This document shows positions 35,478 to 43,687 of a stretch of 64,000 nucleotides of DNA, piece by piece. The position numbers and the translations under genes are program-made. A model generated the notes under the pieces. That model saw only the letters and a list, made by a program, of their open reading frames with translations. It had not been told where the DNA came from and searched no databases. Origin of the DNA: Peptoniphilus_A sp022767005 (GTDB lineage: Bacteria; Bacillota; Clostridia; Tissierellales; Peptoniphilaceae); assembly GCF_050315115.1 (NCBI RefSeq), contig NZ_JBNPOJ010000001.1, positions 62,001 to 126,000 on the forward strand, written 5' to 3'. Each line of letters opens with the position of its first letter. The first letter of the stretch is position 1.

Positions 35478-37958
35478 CTAATCCCTTTTTTTATTTTTTG
35501 TATTGTCTTCTTTATTTGAATTTTTATTGTTCACTGTTTTTTCCTTTTTAACAGTATCTTCTTTATTTTGCAATAAATTTTTCTTGTTGCTAGAGCTTTC
35601 TTCCTTTAAATTTTTACTATTTGTGTCGGCACTATTGTTAACTTTAGAATTTCCCTCATTCAAATCTTCTTCGTCATTTCTTTTTGAATAATTAATTGTA
35701 ACAGTTTCGTCGCCCGACATTTTTTTCCCAGCTCTAGGGCTTTGTGATATAAAGTCGCCATTTCCCTTGATATTATACTCTATATTCATAGATTTTAAAA
35801 TAGATTCAGTTTCTTTTCTGCTCTTTCTTGATAAATTAGGCATTATCAAAATACCACTATCTTTATCATTTATAGCTAAATCAACTATTGTATCTTTAAT
35901 TACATATGATCCCTGTGATGGACTTTGATTTATTACCACCGAATAATTTTCAACACCTTCAGCATTAGTGTTAAATCTAAGTCCAGATTTTAATAAAATT
36001 TTTCCGGCATCTTCTAAAAGCAATCCTTCAACATCAGGCACTGATACAAAATCTTCTTTTTCGCTTACTTCTTCAGTTTTTTGAATTTTCATATAATTTA
36101 AAGATTTGCTTAAAATTTCTTGTACAACTGGAGCAGCAACAGCACTACCTAGTATTGCCCCTTTAGGATTATTTACTACAACAAGTACAGTCAATCTAGG
36201 AGCATTAAGAGGAGCGACACCGACAAAAGATGAATTGTATGCATCTAAATAACCTGTTGGAGTTGCAATATTTGCTGTACCAGATTTTCCTCCAACTTGA
36301 TAACCTGGTACTTGTGCAAGTTTTCCTATTCCACTATCGACTACTCTCTTCATCATATACTTCATCTTATCTGAAGTTTCCTCGGAAATTACCCTTCTTT
36401 TGAGATCAGTTTTCTTTTTTTCAATTACATTTCCATTGGCGTCCACTAATTCTTTTATAAGTGTTGGCTTGTTTAAAAAACCGCCATTTGAAATTGCACT
36501 CACTGCATTTACAAGTTGAAGAGGAGATACTGCAATTGAATGCCCATAAGACATTGTTGCAAGTTTTACTTTGCTAATTTCCTTTGCAGATGCTGGAATT
36601 AGCCCTACGGACTCACCATATAATTCTATACCTGTTTTTCTACCAAATCCAAAAGCCTGGATGTAATTTAAAAACTTTTCTGCACCTAAACCTTGACCTA
36701 CTTGTATCATAGTCATGTTACAGGACTCTTCAATTGCCTTTGTGAGAGTTTTTGTTCCTCTAGTTGGACTTGTACAAGATAATTTTCTATCTCCTATTTT
36801 CATCCAACCATTACAATAATACTGTGAATCTGGTTGAGAAGTATTTTCTTCAATAGCAGCTGCAGCCGTAATAAGTTTAAAAATTGAGCCGGGTTCATAT
36901 TGGTCATTTACGTTAAAATCTCTCCAATTTTCGTATAGGGCATCCATTTTTTCTTCTTCATTTAAGTTATTCCATTCTTTTTCTTGTTTTTCATTTATAG
37001 GAGCCCTTGGATCATTTAGATTGTAATCATCCTTAGTTGTCATTGCCAAAATTTCGCCCGTCATGGTATCTTGCACAATTACAGATACTTTATCTGCATT
37101 ATTTTCTTTTTTTGCATTTTCTGCAGCAGTCTCTGCGAATTGTTGAATGTTTGAATCTATCGATAAAACTACAGAATAACCTTCTTTTGGAGCATAAGTT
37201 TCTTCATCTGTCAAAGGAATCTTATTTGATGCGTTGTCCTTTAATGAAACACTTTTACCAGAAATCCCTGAAAGTTCTTCGTCATAGCTCGCCTCAATTC
37301 CATATTGTCCAACATTTTCATCATTTGTGAATCCTATTATATAAGAAGCAAGATTATTAAAAGGATAAAGTCTTCTCGTTACATCATCAATAGAAATTGC
37401 CATTAAACTTTGATTTTTATTAGTTTTTTTGCTTTGATTTTCTTTTGCAATTTTTGTTCTTAAATCCTTTAACTCATTTGCTTTCGCTCGATCAATATTT
37501 GTGGCAACTCTTACAACTTTATCGCCAGTCATATTCCCTCTTATTTCGTCATAATCTATTCCAGTAATATCAGAAATAATTTTTGCATCTTCATCATATA
37601 ATTTTTCTTTTCTATTTTTAAAATCGCTATTACTTTCGTCCTTACCCTGTGTCAAAAAATCTAAATTGTAGAAAATATTGCACTTAGTAATATTTATCGC
37701 CATCTCCTTTTTATTTCTATCGTAAATAATGCCACGATTAGAATTTATAACCTCTGTCCTAGTAAGTTGGTTAAGAGCAGCAATAGTTAAATCTTCCGAT
37801 TGAACAATTTGAATATACAAAAGTTTTGCGATTACAGCTACAAATAAAAAAGCTAGAAAGATAAAAAATATAAATATGAATTTATTGGCATTATTTGTGT
37901 GCCTTTTAAATCCACTTTCTTTTTTTCTATCTCTAGCTTTAACCTTATTATTTTTCAA
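35478..37958 (-). CDS. Class B penicillin-binding protein with two PASTA domains
   Basis: The 826-residue transpeptidase cross-links septal peptidoglycan. It has a cytoplasmic basic stretch and a membrane helix (about 27-48), a dimerisation domain, and catalytic motifs SIFK (S358, K361), SCN (412-414) and KSG (558-560). Two PASTA domains follow (about 637-702 and 704-760), then a 65-residue hydrophilic tail rich in Asn, Lys, Ser and Glu. PASTA repeats and position match PBP2x/SpoVD/FtsI; the exact subfamily is not resolved. The start is TTG, with AGGAGG 5-6 nt upstream and no nearby ATG. Confidence 0.93.
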   Translation of the reverse strand: MKNNKVKARDRKKESGFKRHTNNANKFIFIFFIFLAFLFVAVIAKLLYIQIVQSEDLTIAALNQLTRTEVINSNRGIIYDRNKKEMAINITKCNIFYNLDFLTQGKDESNSDFKNRKEKLYDEDAKIISDITGIDYDEIRGNMTGDKVVRVATNIDRAKANELKDLRTKIAKENQSKKTNKNQSLMAISIDDVTRRLYPFNNLASYIIGFTNDENVGQYGIEASYDEELSGISGKSVSLKDNASNKIPLTDEETYAPKEGYSVVLSIDSNIQQFAETAAENAKKENNADKVSVIVQDTMTGEILAMTTKDDYNLNDPRAPINEKQEKEWNNLNEEEKMDALYENWRDFNVNDQYEPGSIFKLITAAAAIEENTSQPDSQYYCNGWMKIGDRKLSCTSPTRGTKTLTKAIEESCNMTMIQVGQGLGAEKFLNYIQAFGFGRKTGIELYGESVGLIPASAKEISKVKLATMSYGHSIAVSPLQLVNAVSAISNGGFLNKPTLIKELVDANGNVIEKKKTDLKRRVISEETSDKMKYMMKRVVDSGIGKLAQVPGYQVGGKSGTANIATPTGYLDAYNSSFVGVAPLNAPRLTVLVVVNNPKGAILGSAVAAPVVQEILSKSLNYMKIQKTEEVSEKEDFVSVPDVEGLLLEDAGKILLKSGLRFNTNAEGVENYSVVINQSPSQGSYVIKDTIVDLAINDKDSGILIMPNLSRKSRKETESILKSMNIEYNIKGNGDFISQSPRAGKKMSGDETVTINYSKRNDEEDLNEGNSKVNNSADTNSKNLKEESSSNKKNLLQNKEDTVKKEKTVNNKNSNKEDNTKNKKRD

Positions 37959-37967
37959 TATATCCTC

Positions 37968-38375
37968 CTAATCTCTTGTAAAGGATCTTAGAACAGATAC
38001 AATTGGGCTTAAAAATACGTTGTAATTAATATCTCCTAATTTTTTTTCTTCCTTTGAATCAATGTAAACTATTTGATCCTCGGAAGGATAAACCATCCCA
38101 AGTTTATACATAGCTTCTTCAGCAATTTGCGCAGAAGATTTTACAGCTTTTATTTCACCTACAAGAGTTATCTTAGTTTTGTTTAATTCATCTATTTCAG
38201 CCTTTTGTTTTAAAATTTCTCTATCAAGACCTGCAATTTGAGAGTATAAAATTAAAATTGCAATCAAAACAATTGTAACAATTGCCAAAGTAAAAATAAA
38301 AGGCTTATTATTTAAAAGATTATTCTTATATCTATTATAACTTTTATTTGAAATTTTAGTTAATTTTTTTGCCAT
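37968..38375 (-). CDS. ftsL: FtsL-like cell division protein
   Basis: The 135-residue protein has a short basic cytoplasmic part, one membrane helix (about 28-47), then a heptad-like coiled-coil segment (about 50-90, GLDREILKQKAEIDELNKTKI). This is the FtsL layout, and it lies between rsmH and the penicillin-binding protein gene, the ftsL position. Sequence conservation in the family is poor, so the name rests on topology and place. The C-terminal 45 residues are of unknown role. Confidence 0.8.
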   Translation of the reverse strand: MAKKLTKISNKSYNRYKNNLLNNKPFIFTLAIVTIVLIAILILYSQIAGLDREILKQKAEIDELNKTKITLVGEIKAVKSSAQIAEEAMYKLGMVYPSEDQIVYIDSKEEKKLGDINYNVFLSPIVSVLRSFTRD

Positions 38376-38376
38376 T

Positions 38377-39315
38377 TTACACCTCTAATTTTTCGGCAAT
38401 TCTTAGTTTAGCTGAGTGAGATCTGTTATTTTCTTTTAACTCTTCCTCACTTGCAGTAATTGGTTTTCTAGTAATAATTTTGATTTCTCTCTTTTTATCG
38501 CAAGTGCAAATTGGAGATGTTGGTGGGCATATGCAGTCCCTTTCCAAATATTTAAAAGAGTTTTTTACAATTCTATCCTCTAAGGAATGAAATGTAATTA
38601 TAGCAATTCTACCACCAAGATTTAACCTATTTACAAATCTGTCAATTGAATTTTTAAGAACATCTAGCTCTTTATTAACTTCGATTCTAAGAGCTTGGAA
38701 AGTCCTTTTTGCTGGATGAGGTCCATTTCTTCTCGCAGATGCAGGAATTGCATTTTTTATTATTTCAACAAGTTCAAAAGTAGTTTCAATACTTTTGTTT
38801 TTTCTATAATCCACAATAAACTTGGAAATTCGGGAAGCCCATTTCTCTTCACCATATTCTTTTATAATTTTTGTAATCTCATCTTCACTATATGTATTTA
38901 TAATATCTTTAGCAGAGATTTCTAAATCCTTATCCATTCTCATATCAAGTGGTGCATCAAATCTATATGAAAATCCTCTTTCCGGATTGTCAAATTGATA
39001 AGAAGAAACTCCAATATCTAATAAAACTCCATCAATTTTATCTATACCAAGTGCATCAAGCGCTTTTTCAAAGTCTATGTAATTTAAATTAAAAAATTCA
39101 ACATTTTTAAATTCAGAAAGTCTAACTCTAGCTGCCTTTAGCGCTTCTTCATCTTGGTCAATTCCTATTAAAAGTCCAGTGCCTTCTAATTTTTTTAAAA
39201 TTTCATAACTGTGACCAGCTCCTCCAAGAGTCCCATCGAGATAGATTTTATTCTTTCTAACATTTAACCCATTGATCGTTTCCTCTAAAAGTACGCTTTT
39301 ATGTGAAAAATCCAT
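38377..39315 (-). CDS. rsmH: 16S rRNA C1402 N4-methyltransferase RsmH
   Basis: The 312-residue SAM enzyme (MraW) methylates N4 of C1402 in 16S rRNA. It has LDGTLGGAGHSYEIL (SAM motif I), GVLLDIGVSSYQFDNPERGFSYR and the conserved RTFQALRIEVNKEL. It abuts mraZ (1-nt overlap) and ftsL (1-nt gap), the standard start of the dcw cluster. Confidence 0.97.
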   Translation of the reverse strand: MDFSHKSVLLEETINGLNVRKNKIYLDGTLGGAGHSYEILKKLEGTGLLIGIDQDEEALKAARVRLSEFKNVEFFNLNYIDFEKALDALGIDKIDGVLLDIGVSSYQFDNPERGFSYRFDAPLDMRMDKDLEISAKDIINTYSEDEITKIIKEYGEEKWASRISKFIVDYRKNKSIETTFELVEIIKNAIPASARRNGPHPAKRTFQALRIEVNKELDVLKNSIDRFVNRLNLGGRIAIITFHSLEDRIVKNSFKYLERDCICPPTSPICTCDKKREIKIITRKPITASEEELKENNRSHSAKLRIAEKLEV

Positions 39316-39743
39316 TATATTCCCAACTCCGACATTTTTTCAGCAAGCTCTTCATAAGAAAGTGCTTCTTCTTCATTGTATTTATTCCATTTTTCTTCAG
39401 ACCAAACTTCTGCACGATTGGAAAGACCTATGATTACACACTTATCATCTAAATTTGCATAATCCCTTAAGTTTTCTGCAATAAGCACTCTTCCTTGTTT
39501 ATCTAATACACAATCAACAGCACCAGAGAAAAATGTTCTCACAAAGGATCTTACAGCTTTATTTGTCATAGGGAGTTCCTTTAATTTGTTTTCAATTTTC
39601 TCCCATTGCTCCTTTGGATATAAAAATAGACAGTTATCTAAACCCTTTGTCATTACAAATACAGAAAGGTCATCTCTAAATTTTGATGGAATTGTAATTC
39701 TCCCTTTTGGGTCTAGGTTATGTCTAAATTCACCTATTAACAT
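39315..39743 (-). CDS. mraZ: Transcriptional regulator MraZ
   Basis: The 142-residue protein has two AbrB/SpoVT-like domains, each with a DxKGR-type motif (LDPKGRITIPSKFRDDL and LDKQGRVLIAENLRDYA). MraZ forms rings and represses its own cluster by binding repeated boxes upstream of mraZ. The ATG at 39743 is chosen over a GTG at 39755 because a GGAG site lies 7 nt before it and the length then fits the family. Matching boxes are visible immediately upstream. Confidence 0.95.
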   Translation of the reverse strand: MLIGEFRHNLDPKGRITIPSKFRDDLSVFVMTKGLDNCLFLYPKEQWEKIENKLKELPMTNKAVRSFVRTFFSGAVDCVLDKQGRVLIAENLRDYANLDDKCVIIGLSNRAEVWSEEKWNKYNEEEALSYEELAEKMSELGI

Positions 39744-39749
39744 TTTATT

Positions 39750-39800
39750 CTCCACTTTATTCCATTTATATTACTTTTTATTCCACTTTACTCCACTTAA
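39750..39800 (-). promoter_or_regulatory. MraZ-type operator: repeated GTGGA boxes
   Basis: The minus strand has GTGGAG, GTGGAA, a degenerate slot, ATGGAA and GTGGAG, at spacings of about 10, 21 and 10 nt, ending 7 nt before the mraZ ATG. MraZ operators in other bacteria consist of AAAGTGG-like boxes at about one helical turn. The most proximal box overlaps the ribosome site, so bound MraZ could also hinder translation. Confidence 0.75.
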
Positions 39801-39923
39801 GTTAATTTTACTACATATACTTGCTATTTTCTAGTACTTTAATTTCTTTTTTTAATATGGGACCAATGGCATTATTTTTTCAATTTAAAAAATTTTATAC
39901 AAATTAGATTTTCTATATAAATA

Positions 39924-39950
39924 CAAAAAAATCGACTATCTCTAGTCGAT
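39924..39950 (-). terminator. Terminator of the two-component operon
   Basis: A perfect 8-bp stem (39931-39938 with 39943-39950) with a GAGA loop on the minus strand, followed by seven U residues, about 25 nt after the histidine kinase stop. Confidence 0.85.
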
Positions 39951-39975
39951 TTCAAAACTTTATTAAATTTTTTAG

Positions 39976-41424
39976 TTATTTATTTCCAATAAAATAAAAG
40001 TCTGAACCTTCATTTATTTTTGAATGAACGCCATACTCGTATCCATGAAGATCCATAATAGTCTTTACAATATAAAGACCAAGACCAGTGCCAATTTCTG
40101 GTCTAGTGTGATTATTTCTAACTCTATAAAATCTGTCCCAAATTCCATTAATGTCTTCTTCTCTTATGCCAATCCCTTTGTCAATGCAATGAAATTCAGT
40201 TTTATTTTCGTCACCCTTAATCACCAATTTTATATTTTTATTCACTGGAGAATAATTTATTGCGTTATTAATTAAATTATAAATCACTTGATTTATCTTT
40301 GACCTATCGCCTAAAATCCTTGTATCTCCATTTGAATCAATTTCAAATTTATAATCGGAATAATTTTTATTAATTTTAAATCTATCAAGAACCTCATAGA
40401 CTGAATCTTCAAGGCGAAACTCTTCTTTTTTTATTTTTTCAAGATTAGATTCAATTTTTGATAAATCTAACAAATCATTTACTAAAGCTGTTAAGTTATC
40501 TGCTTCATTAATTATTGTTTCTAAATGCTTATTTCTTAAAGCTTCGTTTGAACCAGAGATATCCCTAATCATCTCGCCATAGGATTTTATAACAGTAAGC
40601 GGAGTTTTTAAATCGTGACTTACATTTGCCACTAAATCCTTCCTCATTTCAATTGTCTTTGTTAATTCATCCTTTGCATAGTTAAGAGTATTGGAAAGAT
40701 CGTCGATTTCTGTATATTCGCCCTTTCTAAACTGAACTTTATAATCGCCTTTGGCAAGTTCCTTCGCTGTATTTGACATCCTTACAAGAGGTCCTGAAAG
40801 TCTTTTTGAAACGAAATATGCAGTAATAGATGCAAAAATAAGGGCCAAAAAAGATATAATAACTAAAATTCTTCTTATGACATCAACTGTTGCATCAACT
40901 GGTTTTAACACTGAATTTATATAAAGGTAATATTCCTCTCCATCTGTGTTTCCAAGATAACCTGCATAAATAATTGATGGATCCTTTAAATTTTCATACC
41001 TAACTGTATAAATTTTATAAGTCCTATTATCTCTTTTAAGTGATCCAAAAAACTTATCGAAATTTTCCCAAATCATTCTAGGTCTTTCAACAAATTCGTC
41101 AAATAATCTCAAGGGATAAACCCAAGCGCCATTTTCATCTAATACCTTTATCTCGAGTCCCTTTGTATTAGCATAATTGGATAATTTAGTTTCAAAGTCC
41201 TTAGAATTGTAATCACTTCTAAGCTCGTTGCCAACTTTTGTAACTTCGCGAATTTTCATTGTCTCGTAAAAACTTGACAAGAAAACCGTTTGGAAAAGCC
41301 AAATAGAAATTAAAATCAGTCCAGCAAAAAAGACAAAATATTTCCATAACTTAAATAGGATGCTATTCTTGTCAATTTTAACTCTCCTTATTTCTTTAAT
41401 TTCTTGTATCAAATTTATATCCAA
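39976..41424 (-). CDS. Sensor histidine kinase of the OmpR-partner type
   Basis: The frame encodes up to 482 residues: membrane helix 1 (about 29-50), an external sensor domain of about 130 residues, helix 2 (about 185-205), HAMP, the H-box SHDLKTP (H270), N-box NLINNAINYSP and G-boxes GIGIREED and GTGLGL. It phosphorylates the response regulator encoded just upstream. The start is unclear: TTG codons at 41424 and 41412 have poorly spaced ribosome sites, while the ideal AAGGAG at 41384-41389 sits 7 nt before an in-frame ATT at 41376. The first internal ATG lies after helix 1. The ligand is unknown. Confidence 0.9.
   Translation of the reverse strand: MDINLIQEIKEIRRVKIDKNSILFKLWKYFVFFAGLILISIWLFQTVFLSSFYETMKIREVTKVGNELRSDYNSKDFETKLSNYANTKGLEIKVLDENGAWVYPLRLFDEFVERPRMIWENFDKFFGSLKRDNRTYKIYTVRYENLKDPSIIYAGYLGNTDGEEYYLYINSVLKPVDATVDVIRRILVIISFLALIFASITAYFVSKRLSGPLVRMSNTAKELAKGDYKVQFRKGEYTEIDDLSNTLNYAKDELTKTIEMRKDLVANVSHDLKTPLTVIKSYGEMIRDISGSNEALRNKHLETIINEADNLTALVNDLLDLSKIESNLEKIKKEEFRLEDSVYEVLDRFKINKNYSDYKFEIDSNGDTRILGDRSKINQVIYNLINNAINYSPVNKNIKLVIKGDENKTEFHCIDKGIGIREEDINGIWDRFYRVRNNHTRPEIGTGLGLYIVKTIMDLHGYEYGVHSKINEGSDFYFIGNK
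41384..41389 (-). promoter_or_regulatory. Ribosome binding site pointing to a possible AUU start
   Basis: AAGGAG on the minus strand lies 7 nt before an in-frame ATT (41374-41376) of the histidine kinase, in the 3' end region of the response regulator gene. No ATG, GTG or TTG in the kinase frame is correctly spaced from it. Confidence 0.5.
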
Positions 41425-42067
41425 CTCCTCTTACAGTAATAATAAATTTTCTATATTTCTTAATTGAATTTCTCAACATTTTTATGTGAGTGTCAACTGT
41501 CCTATCTTCTCCATAAAAATCATAGCCCCAAACTTGATTTAAAAGTTTGTCTCTTGATAAAGCAATATTTTTATTTTTTACCATGTAAACTAAAAGGTCA
41601 TATTCTTTAGGTGTTAAATCCACAATTTCATCGTCTACAAAAACAACTCTTCCATCTAAATCAATTTTTAAACCTTCAAACTCCATGGTATTATTTTCTT
41701 CAGTTTTATTATTTCTGTTTACAATTACATTTAATCTCGCCATAAGTTCCTTTGGAGAGAAAGGTTTTGTAACATAATCGTCAATTCCTATTTCAAAACC
41801 AAATAATTTATCGTACTCTTCGCCTCTGGCAGAAAGCATTAGAACTGGAATGTCCTTTATTTTTTTTATCTCCTTGTAAGAAGAAAATCCATCAAGCTTT
41901 GGCATCATAATATCCATTACTATTACATCAAAATCTTCTTCACGTACTTTCTCAATTGCTTCAAGTCCATCTGAAGCTTCAACAACTTCATGACCTTCAA
42001 ATTCTGCATAAGTTCTAATAACTTCTCTAATGCTTTTTTCATCATCTACAACTAAAATCTTAAACAT
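41396..42067 (-). CDS. Response regulator, OmpR/PhoB family
   Basis: The 223-residue regulator has a receiver domain (1-118) with acidic residues D8-D9, phospho-acceptor D52 (MDIMMPKLDG) and K101, and a C-terminal winged-helix DNA-binding domain (about 128-222) with DLTPKEYDLLVYMVKN and DRTVDTHIKMLRNSI. It overlaps the kinase gene and is co-transcribed with it. Direct repeats with 11-nt steps upstream of its own -10 suggest autoregulation. The target set is unknown. Confidence 0.96.
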   Translation of the reverse strand: MFKILVVDDEKSIREVIRTYAEFEGHEVVEASDGLEAIEKVREEDFDVIVMDIMMPKLDGFSSYKEIKKIKDIPVLMLSARGEEYDKLFGFEIGIDDYVTKPFSPKELMARLNVIVNRNNKTEENNTMEFEGLKIDLDGRVVFVDDEIVDLTPKEYDLLVYMVKNKNIALSRDKLLNQVWGYDFYGEDRTVDTHIKMLRNSIKKYRKFIITVRGVGYKFDTRN

Positions 42068-42082
42068 TTAATCACCTGCTTT

Positions 42083-42125
42083 ATTATAGTAAAAATTTGT
42101 GAATATTTAATGACAACTTTGTTAA
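42083..42125 (-). promoter_or_regulatory. Promoter and Pho-box-like repeats of the response regulator
   Basis: A perfect -10 TATAAT lies at 42083-42088 without a good -35. Upstream the minus strand reads TTAACA (42120-42125), GTCATT, TTCACA (42098-42103) and TTACTA, each separated by 5 nt. This resembles the TTNACA-N5 arrays bound by PhoP-type regulators. Binding is inference. Confidence 0.45.
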
Positions 42126-42223
42126 GTATATTAATAACATAAATCTATATTTTAGATGACCTAATTATATCAATACTTCTAATAAATTTGTAAAATATTT
42201 ATTTTTAATTAGTTTTAGTTTGC

Positions 42224-42253
42224 AAATAAAAAAGGTGCCACCTTTGACACCTT
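42224..42253 (-). terminator. Terminator of the pcrA-ligA-gatCAB operon
   Basis: AAGGTG (42232-42237) pairs with CACCTT (42248-42253) with an internal loop that can extend the stem, followed by a U-rich tract on the minus strand, just past the gatB stop. Confidence 0.75.
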
Positions 42254-42256
42254 AAA

Positions 42257-43687
42257 TTATCTTTCCTTTAATTTTTTTACAAGCATTTCATTTGCAATTT
42301 TTGGATTTGCCTTGCCTCTTGATTTTTTCATTACTTGTCCAACTAAAAATCCTAAAGCTCTGTCCTTTCCTTCTTTAAAATCAACGATTGATTGCTCGTT
42401 TTCATCGAGAACTTCATCTACAATTTTCTCTATTTCAGATACATCTGTCATTTGAACAAGACCAAGTCTTTCAATAATTTCCTTTGCGCCGTCTCCCGTT
42501 TCAAACATTTCACGCAAAACTTTTTTGCCGGCGTTATTGCTAATTTTTTCATTTTTAATTGAGTTTAACAGTTCAATAAATTCTTTATTAGCAAAAGGAA
42601 GTTTAAATTCTACGTCATCAGAAATTTCCACTCTTCTTAAAATTTCTGTTTGAATCCAATTTGAAAGAAGTGTGTAATCTTTAAAGTCAGCTGCTACATC
42701 TTCAAAAAACTTAGCAAGCTCTCTTGATGATGCAAGAACTCCTGCATCTTCCTTTGTAATGCCGTAATCTTTTACAAATCTTTCCATCATTTGTGATGGA
42801 AGCTCTGGCATTTTGTCTACAATTTCTTTTATCTCTTTATCAGTAATGTGAACAATTGGCAGATCTCCTTCAGGTGCAAATCTGTAATCACTAGCTGTAT
42901 ATTTAACTCTCATTAAAACAGTTTCGTTTTTCGCATCGTCCCATCTTCTTGTTGTTCTAATTTCATCTTCGTGATTTTCAAGAAGTTTAATATGTCTTTC
43001 TACTTCAAAGTCAATTGCCTTTTCAACTCCTCTAAAGGAGTTAAGATTTTTTACCTCAGTTATAGCAGTTTTTTTGCCTGTTTCCATATCCTTTATGTTG
43101 ACATTGACATCACATCTAAGGGAGCCCTCTTCCATTTTACAGTCTGAGATATTTAAAAATCTCAATGTCGATTTTAATTTTTCAAGAAATATACGAGCTT
43201 CTTTACCACTGGAAATATCAGGTTTAGTAACAATTTCAATTAATGGAACGCCACATCTATTGTAGTCCATTAGCGTTTCATTTTCTTCTGTGTGAAGACT
43301 TTTTGCAGTGTCTTCTTCCATTTGAATTTGAAAAAGTCCAATTTTTTTGTTTCCTTCATCAGTTTCGATTTCAAGATAACCGTCTGTACAAATTGGATTG
43401 TCATTTTGCGTTATTTGAAATCCCTTAGTTAAATCGGGATAAAAATAATTTTTTCTATCAAATTTTGATTTATTATTTATTTTACAATTAAAGGCAGTCC
43501 CAGCCATTACTGTATAATTAACAACATTTCTATTTAAAACTGGCATGCCACCTGGAAGTGCTAAACATACTGGGCATACATTTGTATTTGGTTCATCTCC
43601 AAAGGAGTTCTTGCATGAACAAAAAGCCTTTGTTTCTGTGGAAAGTTCAACGTGAATTTCCAAACCTACAATTGTTTTATATTTCAT
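42257..43687 (-). CDS. gatB: Asp-tRNA(Asn)/Glu-tRNA(Gln) amidotransferase subunit B
   Basis: The 476-residue kinase/tRNA-binding subunit of GatCAB begins YKTIVGLEIHVEL and has the PVCLALPGGMPVLN and FDRKNYFYPDLTKGFQI motifs, then a C-terminal YqeY-like helical domain (about 330-476). It activates the misacylated tRNA with ATP. Its ATG overlaps the gatA stop by ATGA. The complex most likely makes Gln-tRNAGln here, given that an AsnRS gene is present. Confidence 0.97.
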   Translation of the reverse strand: MKYKTIVGLEIHVELSTETKAFCSCKNSFGDEPNTNVCPVCLALPGGMPVLNRNVVNYTVMAGTAFNCKINNKSKFDRKNYFYPDLTKGFQITQNDNPICTDGYLEIETDEGNKKIGLFQIQMEEDTAKSLHTEENETLMDYNRCGVPLIEIVTKPDISSGKEARIFLEKLKSTLRFLNISDCKMEEGSLRCDVNVNIKDMETGKKTAITEVKNLNSFRGVEKAIDFEVERHIKLLENHEDEIRTTRRWDDAKNETVLMRVKYTASDYRFAPEGDLPIVHITDKEIKEIVDKMPELPSQMMERFVKDYGITKEDAGVLASSRELAKFFEDVAADFKDYTLLSNWIQTEILRRVEISDDVEFKLPFANKEFIELLNSIKNEKISNNAGKKVLREMFETGDGAKEIIERLGLVQMTDVSEIEKIVDEVLDENEQSIVDFKEGKDRALGFLVGQVMKKSRGKANPKIANEMLVKKLKER

